Shown here: piece by piece, positions 22,871-33,740 of the stretch
How the letters are laid out: every line of letters begins with the position of its first letter
Numbering within the stretch: position 1 is the first letter of the stretch
Origin: Channa striata
Taxonomy: Eukaryota > Chordata > Actinopteri > Anabantiformes > Channidae
NCBI GenBank assembly: GCA_033026295.1
Contig: CM065176.1
Span: 10,147,945 to 10,211,944, forward strand
Length of the DNA: 64,000 nucleotides
Direction of reading: 5' to 3'
The notes under the pieces: generated by a model
The model's database searches: none
What the model was told of the DNA's origin: nothing
Seen by the model: only the letters and a program-made list of their open reading frames with translations
Made by a program: the position numbers and the translations under genes

Positions 22871-22985
22871 CAAAATCTTAGGAGTTGTTAAACGCTTGTA
22901 TGACCCATGACCCAAAAAGGGCCAGCAGGTTTCAAGATCACATTACTAACTCTTCTGCAAATACTTGCATTATGATATATGTATA

Positions 22986-23007
22986 TGTGTGTGTGTGTGT
23001 GTGTGTG
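22986..23007. repeat. (TG)n microsatellite
   Basis: Eleven TG units. Confidence 0.95.
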
Positions 23008-24584
23008 CCTTATTATTTTATGTTTTACTTTTATAATGTGTCCACTTCTTACTGGTGAGTTGTCATAATATTACAACGTTTTGTAGACATTTGCCTAATG
23101 AGAAGGTCTGAACGTTACAGCTCACTACCAGCAACAAATGCCTGTGCCAGTGACGGCAGCCAACAGCCAATGGACACGCAGCACAGTTGTTCAGTACACT
23201 ACACTTCATGAGACAGAGCCAAAAGGAGCCAAGCAACACGACAGTGATCACCATAGCCACTACTACTGCTGATTTACTGGGTGTTTTTAGGACATATTGT
23301 AATGCATGTTACTGGAAGAGCTTGTAAAAACAGTTTTTCAGGGCCTACAGCAGAGAAACGTCCCCACAACATGATGCTGTCACCACTATGGTGACACGAC
23401 TGCTCGTGAATCAGGGCAACAGCTGCTGTGACTCTTTCAGAGGAATCGTAAGAGTCTCGGCGGCCTCCCTCACTTGTCCCCTATTCCACAATAACTCAGT
23501 TTTTAAGAGCTCCGCTCTGGAGATGCTTACACACATGGCTCGTTCCTTCCTTTTTATAAAGATGTATTTAACGGAACATCAGGTGATATTCAGTGATCTG
23601 GAAATTTTGTGTCAGTCTAAAAAACCTTTTTGCACATTTTCTTGAAGTGCTCCTTTTTCTTCATGGTGTAGTTTCTGACCAGGAGACTGATTGACCAGTG
23701 TTTGGACTAGTATCAATAACCTTGACAGTAACAGAAATTTGATAGTTTTACAATAGTTTGATGGAATATCTCGGCCCACGCGAGCATCAGGAGTAGACCT
23801 GTTTAAGCATGTGCCATTTGATTCTTGTAATGGGATGATTGTGAAGTGGAGAGAGCACTCAGATGTTTTTATGGGTCTTGGAGCATTAGCATACCAAAGC
23901 CCATTTGCAGATGGAACTAAATTCAGTTGTGTACAAGTATTTCCTGAATGTCTCTACGAATAAAATTGTCCACCGCATTACCGTCGCAGTAGACTCGCAA
24001 ACAGTGGAATTCTGGCCACACAAAGTCACCATTAGAGAGCTGAGGATCTCTCTCATCCTCGTTTGATGGAGAAAAATAACATGAACCGTGAACCACAATG
24101 CCACAGCGGCAGGCTACTGTCGGCTGCACGTCACTCTTCATTTTACAGTAGCTCCACCAGAGCCCTTCCTATCACTCCGTACGGCTGTGATCGTTAAAGC
24201 TGCAGCTCACACACCGAAAATTACCTGCAATGTAAAAATATCCGTCAAAGAGTGACTCAGACATTCCTCCCGATTGGGTTCCTCATGATAGGAACCTACT
24301 GGAAAAGGCAAAGTCTGGCGCTGCTTTTCAAAAAGCCACACACTGTATAAGTACTAAAAGTGTTGGACAGTGGCAACAAGTGGTGACCTAACATGATGAC
24401 ATCATCTTATTTTGACAGTTTCCCCATCTAATGTGGAAACGATTAAAGAGAAAGACAAAGAGGGATTTCACCCATTACCCATTAAAGTTAACCACCAAAT
24501 TACATCGGATTTTATAGGCCATAAATAAGAAAATGCTGCTGGATTTTGCCCTCCTCTAGCCACTGTTGAACCTCCCCTGTGAGA
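23008..24584. other. Unannotated unique sequence
   Basis: Nothing supportable. Short frames on the minus strand at 23886-24141 have no family signature. Confidence 0.55.
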
Positions 24585-24620
24585 GTGTGTGTGTGTGTGT
24601 ATGTGTGTGTGTGTGTGTGT
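24585..24620. repeat. (TG)n microsatellite
   Basis: TG array with one A interruption at 24601. A 16-bp CA array lies nearby at 24759-24774. Confidence 0.95.
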
Positions 24621-24774
24621 ATTGCCAAGCTCAGGGGGAGAGAGACTTCGCCACGGGACTCGCCCGACCTGCTACTGTAGAGCTCTGGCACACAGCTTCG
24701 GCAGCACACGGCATATACAGTCGGTAAAGACGTGGACAGTCGACACAGGACACGACAAACACACACACACACAC

Positions 24775-25189
24775 TCATTCATTTCGATCATAACTGACTA
24801 AATTCAAGCCTATCACATTACGGCCCTGTCTTAGCCAGCCATCCCTGTCAGGGATCATGTTCACAGGGCTGAATGTCGAATGCTGTAATTAAGACGGGCA
24901 AAGCTTTTTACAGTTTGTTGTCCCAATCAGCTCCCTCTCATCCATCCATGCAGGTATCACAGCGAAGGATCTCTCAGCACTTTCACTGTTGCACCACTCA
25001 TTCTCTGGGCCATTTGGTTGCGATTTACTACCAAAGGAGTTTACAGCAAATTGTTCCTTCCTCTCCTTTTTTCTTCATATCTTCTACCCCTGTATTCCCT
25101 TCCCATTCTGATCTGTATTATGGCATTTCATTGTGTTTTGTTTGTTTCCCCTGACTCCTTTCATCTCCCAGTCTGTCTGGCCTCATATC
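24775..25189. other. Unannotated unique sequence
   Basis: Pyrimidine-rich in its right half (about 25045-25170). No gene supported. Confidence 0.5.
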
Positions 25190-25345
25190 ATTTTTAAAGT
25201 GGACCCAAATGCTTTCCCTGGCACTTGCCAGCATGCGCTTCCAGTAAGTCTGAGACATAAATCGAATATTTGAAAAAAGACAAATAAATACAAGTGTAAA
25301 TAGCCTCTTGGAAATGGCCTTAGCAACTTCTGTGTATAATTAGGC
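25190..25345. promoter_or_regulatory. Conserved-looking noncoding block
   Basis: Unique segment with CTGGCACTTGCCAGCATGC (a near palindrome around 25219), followed by AAATAAATACAAGTGTAAATAG, a forkhead-like context, and TATAATTAGGCTG near 25335. No coding frame. Inference from texture. Confidence 0.25.
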
Positions 25346-26701
25346 TGTCGTCTGTGAGTGTATGCATATGTGTCCGTTTGTGTGTGTGCGAGTCTGTGTA
25401 AGTGAGAAGGGGGGGGTAAGATTCAAGATGTTTGCAAGTGTGTTTGTGTGTCTCCATTAGTGTACAAGTGACTAAATGCCCTTTTTAACCAAAGTGTGAA
25501 ATGTTCCTAGTGGGGCTGGAAATGACTTACAGCCCCCAAGGTGATGATAAAAGGGCGTTTTCTGTGTTGGCAGACGTCAGAGCAGCGACCCCACTGGACC
25601 ACCCAACGCCCACACACCTCCAGCACGAGCACATTTGACCACCAAAAACACCACAATGGGTTGGCATTCACCTTATGGCTGAGTGACCTCCTGATTCACT
25701 GCCGTCTGTCCGTAAGTCCAGATGATCTTCCAGGAACACAGAAGAACAAAGGGTCGAAAAGGAAAGATAAAATGTGACATAGTTGGCATTGTGGAAGATG
25801 ATTCAGAGAAAACCAATATGCGTCTGGCATATGTGAATGTCATAATCGTGATGGGAGGATGGGGCAACCCCTCTGTTTTTCTTCCAGTTGTTTGTGTGCG
25901 CACACACACATGTGTGTGTTGGACCCTACAGTGTGTTTTATACCAGTGTCGCCAGTGAGTTGGCGTATTGGCCATGTTTATGTGTGGGTATTGTGTCTGG
26001 GCTGAGTGGTCATTGTATTCCAGACATGTGGTGTATGCAGTGCTGAGTGATTCACTCCTACCAGCATCTGCTGTCTACCCCTGCAGTCTCTGAGAGGGCT
26101 GATTAACACCACACAACTGACCCACCCGGAACTGACCAGACCTGACCGGGCCTGACCACACCTCCAGAAATACACCAGAGACAACAGGGCGGATGAAGCA
26201 ATCATACCTGCTACAAATAACACACATCCCATCGCAGGCAAACATATTTTTTACGGGTGTGATGTCTGGAAATAATCACTTCACTGACCTTACCAGTGGA
26301 CTAACCTCTCTTTTAACGTCACGGCTGATCTCCAGGGTGTCATTTTTATGAACCAGAGACAAAGAGACAGAAAGCAGATAGAAAGTTCGAATACTCACCT
26401 TATTTGAAAGACCAAGTATTTCTGTACCCTAACTTTGCAAGCGACTACTTAGTTGCGTTCATGTTCTGTAAGAGGGAAAAAACTTTAGGAATTTTCTTTT
26501 CGGTAATTGGAGATTAATGCAAAATTCCGTATTGTGCAATGCTAAGATTTGATTTTGGTATGGCAATTATATTTTCCAATTTCAACTTCCCAGAATGCCA
26601 CTCCCAGACAGAAAGGGAAAACAAGCTTCCATCATTTGCAAATGTAATCATCATTTTACTGTAATCATTAAATCGCTTTTTTTCCCCCTACAGAATAGTA
26701 A
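25346..26701. other. Unannotated sequence with a small tandem repeat
   Basis: A 10-bp tandem of GACCTGACC-like units occurs at about 26114-26163. TG/CA-rich words occur at 25370-25450 and 25896-25920. No gene is supported. Confidence 0.5.
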
Positions 26702-26974
26702 AGTGTTCGTCACATTACCCAACTGCTTCTGCAGCCATGGGCCAGGTATGCAGAGGGTTGGGAGTTGTGGCAGGATTTGGTGCAATTCCACTTCGACTTC
26801 GAGGAACACACTGTCACACTGAATGACTGCACGCTGGATCCGATCAAGGACATGCTAACCACAGCATTCTTGGACGAGGGTCGGGACGGTAAATGTGATG
26901 CAGGCTGCCACTGTCGACATTTTGCCCTGCCTTTGAGTGTGGACATTCACGAGTATGAACTATTGTTCCTGTAG
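26702..26974 (+). CDS. Protein-like open segment, unknown family (exon or relic)
   Basis: A 90-codon open stretch, stop to stop, ends at TAG 26972-26974. It has clearly GC-biased third positions although its surroundings are AT-leaning. It follows a polypyrimidine tract ending in CTACAG (26688-26693), with AG alternatives at 26698 and 26703. An in-frame TAA at 26699 means only the last of these would give an open exon. The peptide is acidic and Cys-containing, with HFDFEEHTVTL near its middle and DEGRDGKCDAGC near the end. The latter vaguely recalls a Notch-type LNR motif but is too short to call. There is no good in-frame ATG near the 5' end. It may be a terminal exon, a decayed exon or chance. 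Confidence 0.3.
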   Translation, partial: SVRHITQLLLQPWARYAEGWELWQDLVQFHFDFEEHTVTLNDCTLDPIKDMLTTAFLDEGRDGKCDAGCHCRHFALPLSVDIHEYELLFL

Positions 26975-28119
26975 CTGGAGCCAGTCAAGACAAAACAGCT
27001 GGAGTCAAGTGCACCAACGTCTGTAGTACTATAACTGGTCAAATTGTACCACTAACACTGTTTTTGGGCACTGTAACAGACCAAAGATCCAGGCTATTGT
27101 TACCTTTTTGTACCGTAATATGTTTTTTTAATATCTCCTCGTCTTATGATTGATCCTATTTACTGTGTTAATGTGATTGTTGCTGTGGTTTGGTGTTTAG
27201 AATATACAACACTGCCTTCACCTGTTTCACATCAAAACCATTCCACAGCTCTTTCCTTTCCCTGCAGTGCTTTTATTTTGAAATCTCTTAGGAGAGGTTT
27301 CATTAACAGCAGCTTAACCAGAGGACACAATGGCAAAAGGAAAGATATTATGAATGAAAGTGAGGGAGAACAACTTTGTGTTTAAAAGAGTGTCACAGGA
27401 AGAGAGTGGCGGGTTATGTTGTTGTACTGAATGAAGTAATAATTTGGAAATACACTAAAATAACCAGCCAAATTAGCCCATCTACTGTTTTCCCCGGAGT
27501 TTCTTTGTTTGTGTTTTTACAAATTCTTCCAATTTTTATATTCAACAAACCTTTGCGTTACCTGTCACGCTCACACATCGTCACTCAACTGTATCCAACA
27601 CTGTTGTTCCAAAGATTTCAGGACGCTTAATTAATATAAGGGCTGACACTGGCCTTTATTTATTCATCATTGTGCTGGTGAAAATGTCGACCAATCCGTC
27701 ACAGAGATGCAGCCCCAATCAGCCGCTTCTATGAGATCTGGGGAAGATCAGTCACAAGCCCACGCAGATGCAAATCCTTGAGGAGGCCATGAAAAAGGCT
27801 ACAGTATTTATCCCACTTGTGGCTGTTTTCAAAACTGGGAACAATGCTGTCTTTATGGTGTGGTTTTATCTCTCTCCGGCCACAACCAAGAATGGTTTCT
27901 GTCTTGTGATGGCCACTGCATAAATCAGTTTTGGTGCTTTCACTTGGCAGCAGAGCTGGGTGAGAGTCAGATAAGAGGAGCACAAGAAGGGAGAGCGGAG
28001 AGACGGGCCGGGGAACGACATGAAGACGACGGCAAAGGTTTTTTAGAAAAATTAACAGGGGGACAAAGATGAGGGGGCAACAGAAAATACAAGCGAAGGC
28101 CTGACTAAACGCTCCGCGC
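26975..28119. other. Unannotated unique sequence
   Basis: No poly(A) signal context stands out after the preceding open segment. The rest is unique DNA without a supported gene. Confidence 0.5.
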
Positions 28120-28340
28120 AGTGTGTGCTGTCAGGAACAACTCATCCCTCCAACCACCTAAGCTCCTTTTGAATAACTTGCCATAAATAGAGGTCTCTAA
28201 TCGACTTATTCATCAAAAGGGGGTTTCATTCCACGGGCATGTGAATGAGGCAGAATGAGGTGTTCCTCCAGATTACAACCCCTTAACTTGGACTTGAAGG
28301 ATTAGGGGGAGCACAATATAGTACAATGGAGTCAGCCAGG
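28120..28340. promoter_or_regulatory. Conserved-looking noncoding block
   Basis: Unique sequence with ATAGAGGTCTCTAATCGACTT near 28187, GACTTATTCATC near 28203 and GTGAATGAGGCAGAATGAGG near 28242. Coding potential is absent. Enhancer-like by texture. Confidence 0.25.
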
Positions 28341-28693
28341 GTGGGTGCTGCAGAGATAAGTACTCATAGGAATCAGCAGAGGGGCAGATGAAAACAACAT
28401 GTTTTCCTGCCCATGTATTTCTACTGAGCCTTTCCAAACCGAAGCTGGATATTACTGTCTGAATATGTGAACAGAGATATTTAACTTGGCTAAGAAGATT
28501 ACTTTTCTAAACGACGTTAAGTGGCTCAGTCAACATTTAGGCATTTTTTTCCTTCTCAGACAAACTGTACCGATTCAGATAATAGCCGCTGATTAACATC
28601 CAAGAGCTGAACAAAGCGCATTTATCAGATTCATTCACAGAAATGCAGATCATAACTTGTGCGCATGCTTGTCTCTAAGTGCATGCATGTGTG

Positions 28694-28720
28694 TACACAC
28701 ACCAACACACACACACACAC
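28694..28720. repeat. (CA)n microsatellite
   Basis: Interrupted CA run ending in CGCG. Confidence 0.9.
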
Positions 28721-28734
28721 GCGGGCCTCCTTGA

Positions 28735-28990
28735 TGCCCCAGTAACCCCTCATTAAGGCTAGAAAACACAGGCAAAGCAAGAAGACAGGCCATGCTTTGT
28801 TAAGCTGCCGAGGGAGTTAAGTGATGCTCCCGAGCGTGTGTGCTCAGTGGATTAGTCTTAACTGTCTTTGGCGTTGATGAGATTTATCATAAAGGCGTAA
28901 TGTCATAACCATATCATCAACACAATGGCTCCTCAGCCACGATTAAAGGAGATTTGGTGTGCCAGGCTCTTTGAAGTCTCAGACGAGATA
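28735..28990. promoter_or_regulatory. Conserved-looking noncoding block
   Basis: Unique segment with CCTCATTAAGGC near 28747, GGATTAGTCTTAACTG near 28849, GAGATTTATCATAAAGG near 28879 and GATTAAAGGAG near 28941. It is bracketed by ordinary repeat-bearing DNA and is not coding. This is one of the better enhancer candidates in the window. Confidence 0.35.
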
Positions 28991-29501
28991 CACAAACACT
29001 GACACATTATTCTGACGTGAATGAGACAGAAATACACTGATTCACAGGCTAAGTATGAGTATTGAATGGAAAGGTGAATGCTGCGGATGCCCGCAAGAAC
29101 CCAAGAGGTGCATTCCCATTCACCTTTTTCTGTGTGTGCGTGTGTGTGTTGAACGCTCAGAACAATGTGCGTGCAGCTGCATTGGCACCGGTGTTATCAC
29201 AACCGGCTACGTAACAATTCCAGGAAACAACAGCGTCTTTGTGAACACGTGCATTTATGCAAGGTGGAGAGGGAAAAGCCTTTTTTGTCAGGCCTTATTA
29301 CCATATAGCCCCCATTTAATCCAGCCCTTCCTCTCTCCACCTATAATATGGCTGCACATCCGTTAGCCAGGCTACAGACAGAGAGGAATCTGCAGCAGGG
29401 AAGCGGGTGATCAGATGGCGCGTAATTGAAAACACACAGAGAGCACTGACTCAGACAGCACTGCTACCAAGGGAAGGTGCCGTGCGTATGTGCCCATGTG
29501 C

Positions 29502-29502
<1 letters not shown>
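28991..29502. other. Unannotated unique sequence
   Basis: A chance frame of about 100 codons occurs at 29055-29366, with no recognisable domain. Confidence 0.5.
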
Positions 29503-29551
<49 letters not shown>

Positions 29552-29555
29552 GTGT
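29503..29555. repeat. (TG)n microsatellite
   Basis: About 53 bp with one C substitution near 29547. Confidence 0.97.
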
Positions 29556-31447
29556 ACAATGCCTTGCAAGAACAACCCCTGATAAACAAGGGTTCAAATT
29601 GCGAAAGAGACAAACTTACTCTGCGTGACATCTGACTAAATACTTTCATTGTTTCTCCTGCCGAAAACAAGTATCAAGTATCGGGGCTGTGAGTTCAAAT
29701 AGATTCTAAGACCGACCTTGTCAGCTTACCTCAAACGTATGCTCCCCGCAAAAAGATGTCTATCCATCTATCTATTTATACGTATATATCTATATATATC
29801 TCCATGTATGTCATTAGTTTGACATGTTACAGTCGTGCTGCCACCAGGCTGGGTTGATTACCACTACATTAGTTTCTGTCTGCTTAGTTTATCTTTTTTG
29901 CGACTGATGACAGAAAATGGCTATTTGAGAAAAATCACTAAATGTGATTAAGAAAAACTGGAAATAATTATCTTAACTTACTGATTCCCAGAATAAGATG
30001 TCAGGCGAGTGTTTCTTGGACTCTGTTGTGTGTATGTCTGTGCAGACCCAGTGTGTGTGCGTGTGTGTGTGTCTGTGTGTGTGTTTCTGTGTCTTTTAAC
30101 ACCAATTCACCAGCGGCAAGAAAAGAAAGCAGTGTTTGAAGACTGTTTATTCATCTCAAAGGGTAAAACAATGTAACCCTGTGCACTACTACTTGGAAGC
30201 ATCCTCGGGCCTCTTGGAAAGATTTAGTTCTCAGAGAAAACGCGATTGATATCGGGGAGAACTTGAGGTTTCTTTCACCGAAGTTTAAAATATGCTCCTG
30301 GCATTTGAAGCTATCGGACCGAAGATTTCATTTAAACTGAAAAATCTGTGGCTATATGGTTGATTTCTATACTATATAACATTTCCAATGACTCCAGTGT
30401 TTCAGTGCATTTCGGCATTTGGATTGCTTGATTGTTTGGGGCTGTCTGGGCTCTCAGTCATGTGGCAGTGCTCCTTGGGACACAGGCCAAACTCATAGCA
30501 TATGTTGGAAGGGTGTGACAGGAGTTCAGTGAGTATGTGTTTTTGAAGTGTACACACACAGACACCCATACACTGAGAAATGGTCTTTGTTTGAATGATA
30601 TGTCTTTGGCAAGCATTCACACACATTCATGAATAATGAATGGATGTGTGTGTGTGTGTGTGTGTGTCCGTGTCTTTCTGTTGGTGCACTTTACACGTAT
30701 CTAAGCACATACAAAATGCAGCAAACGCAAACACTGAGGCCAATTTGTCTTGGTTTTCTCACCCGCCTCTGTTATTTTTGTAAGGTCAAAGATTCTCATC
30801 AGGATGCTGATATCGTCTATGTGCATCAGTTGTGCGAGCGGAGTTTTACATGTGTGTTTGTCTGTGTCTGTGTGTGTACATTTGCATCCCAGATTGTGGC
30901 TGACTTCTGCCAAACACACAACCATGTAAGGTAATTCATCCACCATGGATGGGCCTTTCTGCAAACATTAATATCTTAAACATCTGTGCACATCTGTGGT
31001 TGGGAGTTGGCATCCTCTCCAAAGTTTGCTGTGCACCCTGTGATCAAAAAATACTTTTGCCAATCTTACCTTGAGTGTGGCTTTTATCCGTCACGCTGAC
31101 TAGTGCTCTGGCATTTTTCTGTTTCTCATTCTTTCTTTTCCTCCCCCCTTCCTTCACTTTTCCCTCTATCACTGGTCTCAAGGATTTCCTCTATTATTCA
31201 CTTGTTTTCCCCTCTTTTTCCCTGCTTTCCCTTCACTCTCTCGCTCCCTTTCTTCTTCTTGCACCCTGTTTTGTTAGAGTGAGGCCTCAAAGAGAGCGGA
31301 CAAAAGGTCACGGTGGGTCACTTTGGCGTCCTAACATGAAAAGAGCTCCCAGTTTCAATGAGGATTAAGCAAAAATTCCATTGACTGCAACACTGTGGGA
31401 GCTGCCAGTATCTTATACATGTGAATTCCCCACCCATATGAAAGTGC
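29556..31447. other. Unannotated sequence with small TG arrays and a pyrimidine tract
   Basis: TG arrays lie at 30051-30084 (interrupted) and 30645-30667. The strand is pyrimidine-rich from about 31110 to 31268, with a chance Phe/Leu/Ser-rich frame. No gene is supported. Confidence 0.55.
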
Positions 31448-31593
31448 CCTCTCCTCTCCTCTCCTCTCCTCCTCTCCTCTCCTCTCCTCCTCTCCTTTCC
31501 TCTGTTCTCTCCTCTCCTCTCCTCTCCTCTCCTCTCCTCTCCTCTCCTCTCCTCTCCTCTCCTCTCCTCTCCTCTCCTCTCCTCTCCTCTCCT
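31448..31593. repeat. (CTCCT)n pentanucleotide array
   Basis: About 146 bp of CTCCT/CCTCT units, interrupted near 31470, 31489 and 31496-31508. The last 85 bp are essentially perfect. The minus strand reads as an Arg/Glu/Gly repeat protein, which is an artefact. Confidence 0.98.
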
Positions 31594-31729
31594 GTCTCCC
31601 TTGGCACTAATGTAATCACAGACACACACACATGCAGACAAAACAATGTGTTTAGTGTCAGCTACAATAATGGACAAACCCTGCCCCATGACACCTCAGG
31701 TGCTATTCATTAAGTCTGTGTGTGTACAA

Positions 31730-31730
<1 letters not shown>

Positions 31731-31817
<87 letters not shown>
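31731..31817. repeat. (TG)43 microsatellite, longest in window
   Basis: An uninterrupted 87-bp TG run, 137 bp to the right of the CTCCT array. Confidence 0.98.
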
Positions 31818-31819
<2 letters not shown>

Positions 31820-31854
31820 ATTTATGAGCGGGTGTGAGGGAATTACAGTGTCTG

Positions 31855-31960
31855 TGTGGCCAAAGACAGATTAAAGTGTCCACAGCAGAGCTCATTTAGA
31901 GGCTAATGTGTCACTGCATGAACTAAATATGCAAAGCTGGTGGTGCTATGTGGAGAGATC
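31855..31960. promoter_or_regulatory. Conserved-looking noncoding block
   Basis: Unique DNA directly right of the TG array, with GACAGATTAAAGTG, GAGGCTAATGTG and AACTAAATATGCAAAGC words. Not coding. Weak inference. Confidence 0.25.
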
Positions 31961-33179
31961 CCCATGTCACACCCCCAAAACAAGGCGCTCACTCACGGAG
32001 GCAGGCATATTTAGGCATTTGTTCACACTAGGTGGTTACACTAACAATGGAGGGGATGAGTGAAAGGATGAACGGGTGACACAATCATGGCTGTGCCCTC
32101 TGTGAAAATGTACAGACCAAGGGGAACCACGGGTAGAGCCTCTGTGACCCTGAGGCTACGACACACACTGTATATTCCAGTCATCCCTGATCTTTACACG
32201 GGGCGGGGGTCAGCAGCAGGGCGCTGGGGATCAGACTGGCACCCACATATGGTCAGCACCTGATAGCTCGATTCCAGCCCCGCAGCAAAGCTTTCTGTGC
32301 CCGTGCGTCCAGTGTGTCATCATGACAGGGGCAGCGTCCTTTTAGGCATCTGCGACCGACAGGAATTTCAACCACGTTCCTGTGGCTTGATGGGTCAATC
32401 ATGCAGAACCAAGCACTATTCAGGTCCATTCCTTGAACTCCATTATTTATGGCCTGTTTTTTGTAGTTGAGGAAAAAGAACATATTCTAGTACCCAATAG
32501 GGTGCTGACTCATGACAAATCGTCTCATCAAAGACAGAAAGAGCTGCATAGTCATCGCGTCTTTCACGACTATTTGAAGTTTGCTGTTGGGAAAGGTCAC
32601 ACTGGGGTGATGGGTTTTTATAAATGTGAAATATGAATTCTTGAACCCTTTTGTGTCCCAGATGTAAAATCATGTGTAATGAATGTTTTTTCATATGTTG
32701 CCAAATGTTGTTATTCAGAACAATTTTCAGTCATAACGTCTTCTTCATCTGATAATGAATGATTCATACCTTAATTATATCATTTGGTTGTAACATGTGG
32801 CTACTTTATGAAAGATAGTGAAGGAACCTCAAAGGGATTCGACATTCAAAAGTGTTCAAAATAAAGACCACCAAAAGATTAGGTTTGACTAACAATCTTG
32901 TTAGAGTAATAGATTGTTTTCTTCTAAATTTCCACGCAAATCAGAAGAAAACAATCTCTTCCAGAATCTGGAAATTCTTTGCTAAGCCTGTTGACCTAAA
33001 GGCTCCGGGGAGCCCTGTGCACATGTGTGTCACTGATTACAGGCTTTCCCAAAAAGTGCGAGGCAGAGAGAAAAGAAAACAACAACTATCAAAAGGAAAA
33101 CACCGATTTCCCATCATCATCCTCTCTGTCATGGGCCGCTGGTATCAGTCCTGGATAGTAAGTCTAACAGTGAAGGCGG
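31961..33179. other. Unannotated unique sequence
   Basis: A 142-codon frame at 32852-33280 starts at GTG. It is AT-rich, has no domain and is not called. Sequence near 32270-32460 is unique and moderately CpG-bearing. Confidence 0.5.
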
Positions 33180-33310
33180 AAGTCACGATTCAGCGGTTAA
33201 CAGCACAGCGGATACGGCAGCAACAGTTTCCACTGATAATAATTTACTGTCTCACGTATGCTATGAGTAAGCAGCTGTGATAATCAAGGCAACATGCGTT
33301 TTAATTTTTA
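33180..33310. promoter_or_regulatory. Conserved-looking noncoding block
   Basis: TCCACTGATAATAATTTACTG near 33228 and CTGTGATAATCAAGGC near 33275 combine homeodomain-like and GATA-like cores in unique DNA. Weak inference. Confidence 0.25.
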
Positions 33311-33539
33311 TGCCAAAAGCTGTTGTGTTTTTTTGTTTTTTTCAAAGCTGAGACATAGTGTACCAGCATGCACCGGAACAGAAATTCGGGGAAATGTGTT
33401 CCCTCTGATATTGTGACAGAGAGGAGTGATACTGTGCCCCCTTTGTGCACTCTGAGCCGGGTCGGGTGCGGAGATAGGGAATGGGGCCCAGTGAATGGCA
33501 TGGACCTGAGCACCAGCACATGTTATTCGTGGACAGAGA

Positions 33540-33740
33540 ACATGGTGATAATCAGAGCTGGCATTTGATTATTGACATACTTGGATTGTGGTCTGTGGAT
33601 TACGTATTACATAGATACATTCTGTGTGTTATTAGGCAGCTTCAGTGGCCATGGTTACATTACACCGTCATTCGTGCCAGCAATTTTTGTTTTGATCATC
33701 AGGGCAGTTTGCAATTGAATTTGGCAGACTTTCACTGAAA
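33540..33740. promoter_or_regulatory. Conserved-looking noncoding block
   Basis: Unique segment with GTGATAATCAGAG, CATTTGATTATTGACATAC, GTGTTATTAGGCAG and TTTTGATCATCAGGGCAG. These AT-core words are closely spaced. No coding frame has support. Confidence 0.35.

Noticed and set aside
31318..31689. Arg/Glu/Gly repeat protein on the minus strand
   Set aside because: Pure translation of the CTCCT array.
32852..33280. 142-codon plus-strand frame
   Set aside because: Starts at GTG, AT-rich, no domain. Frames of this length are expected in 64 kb on six frames.
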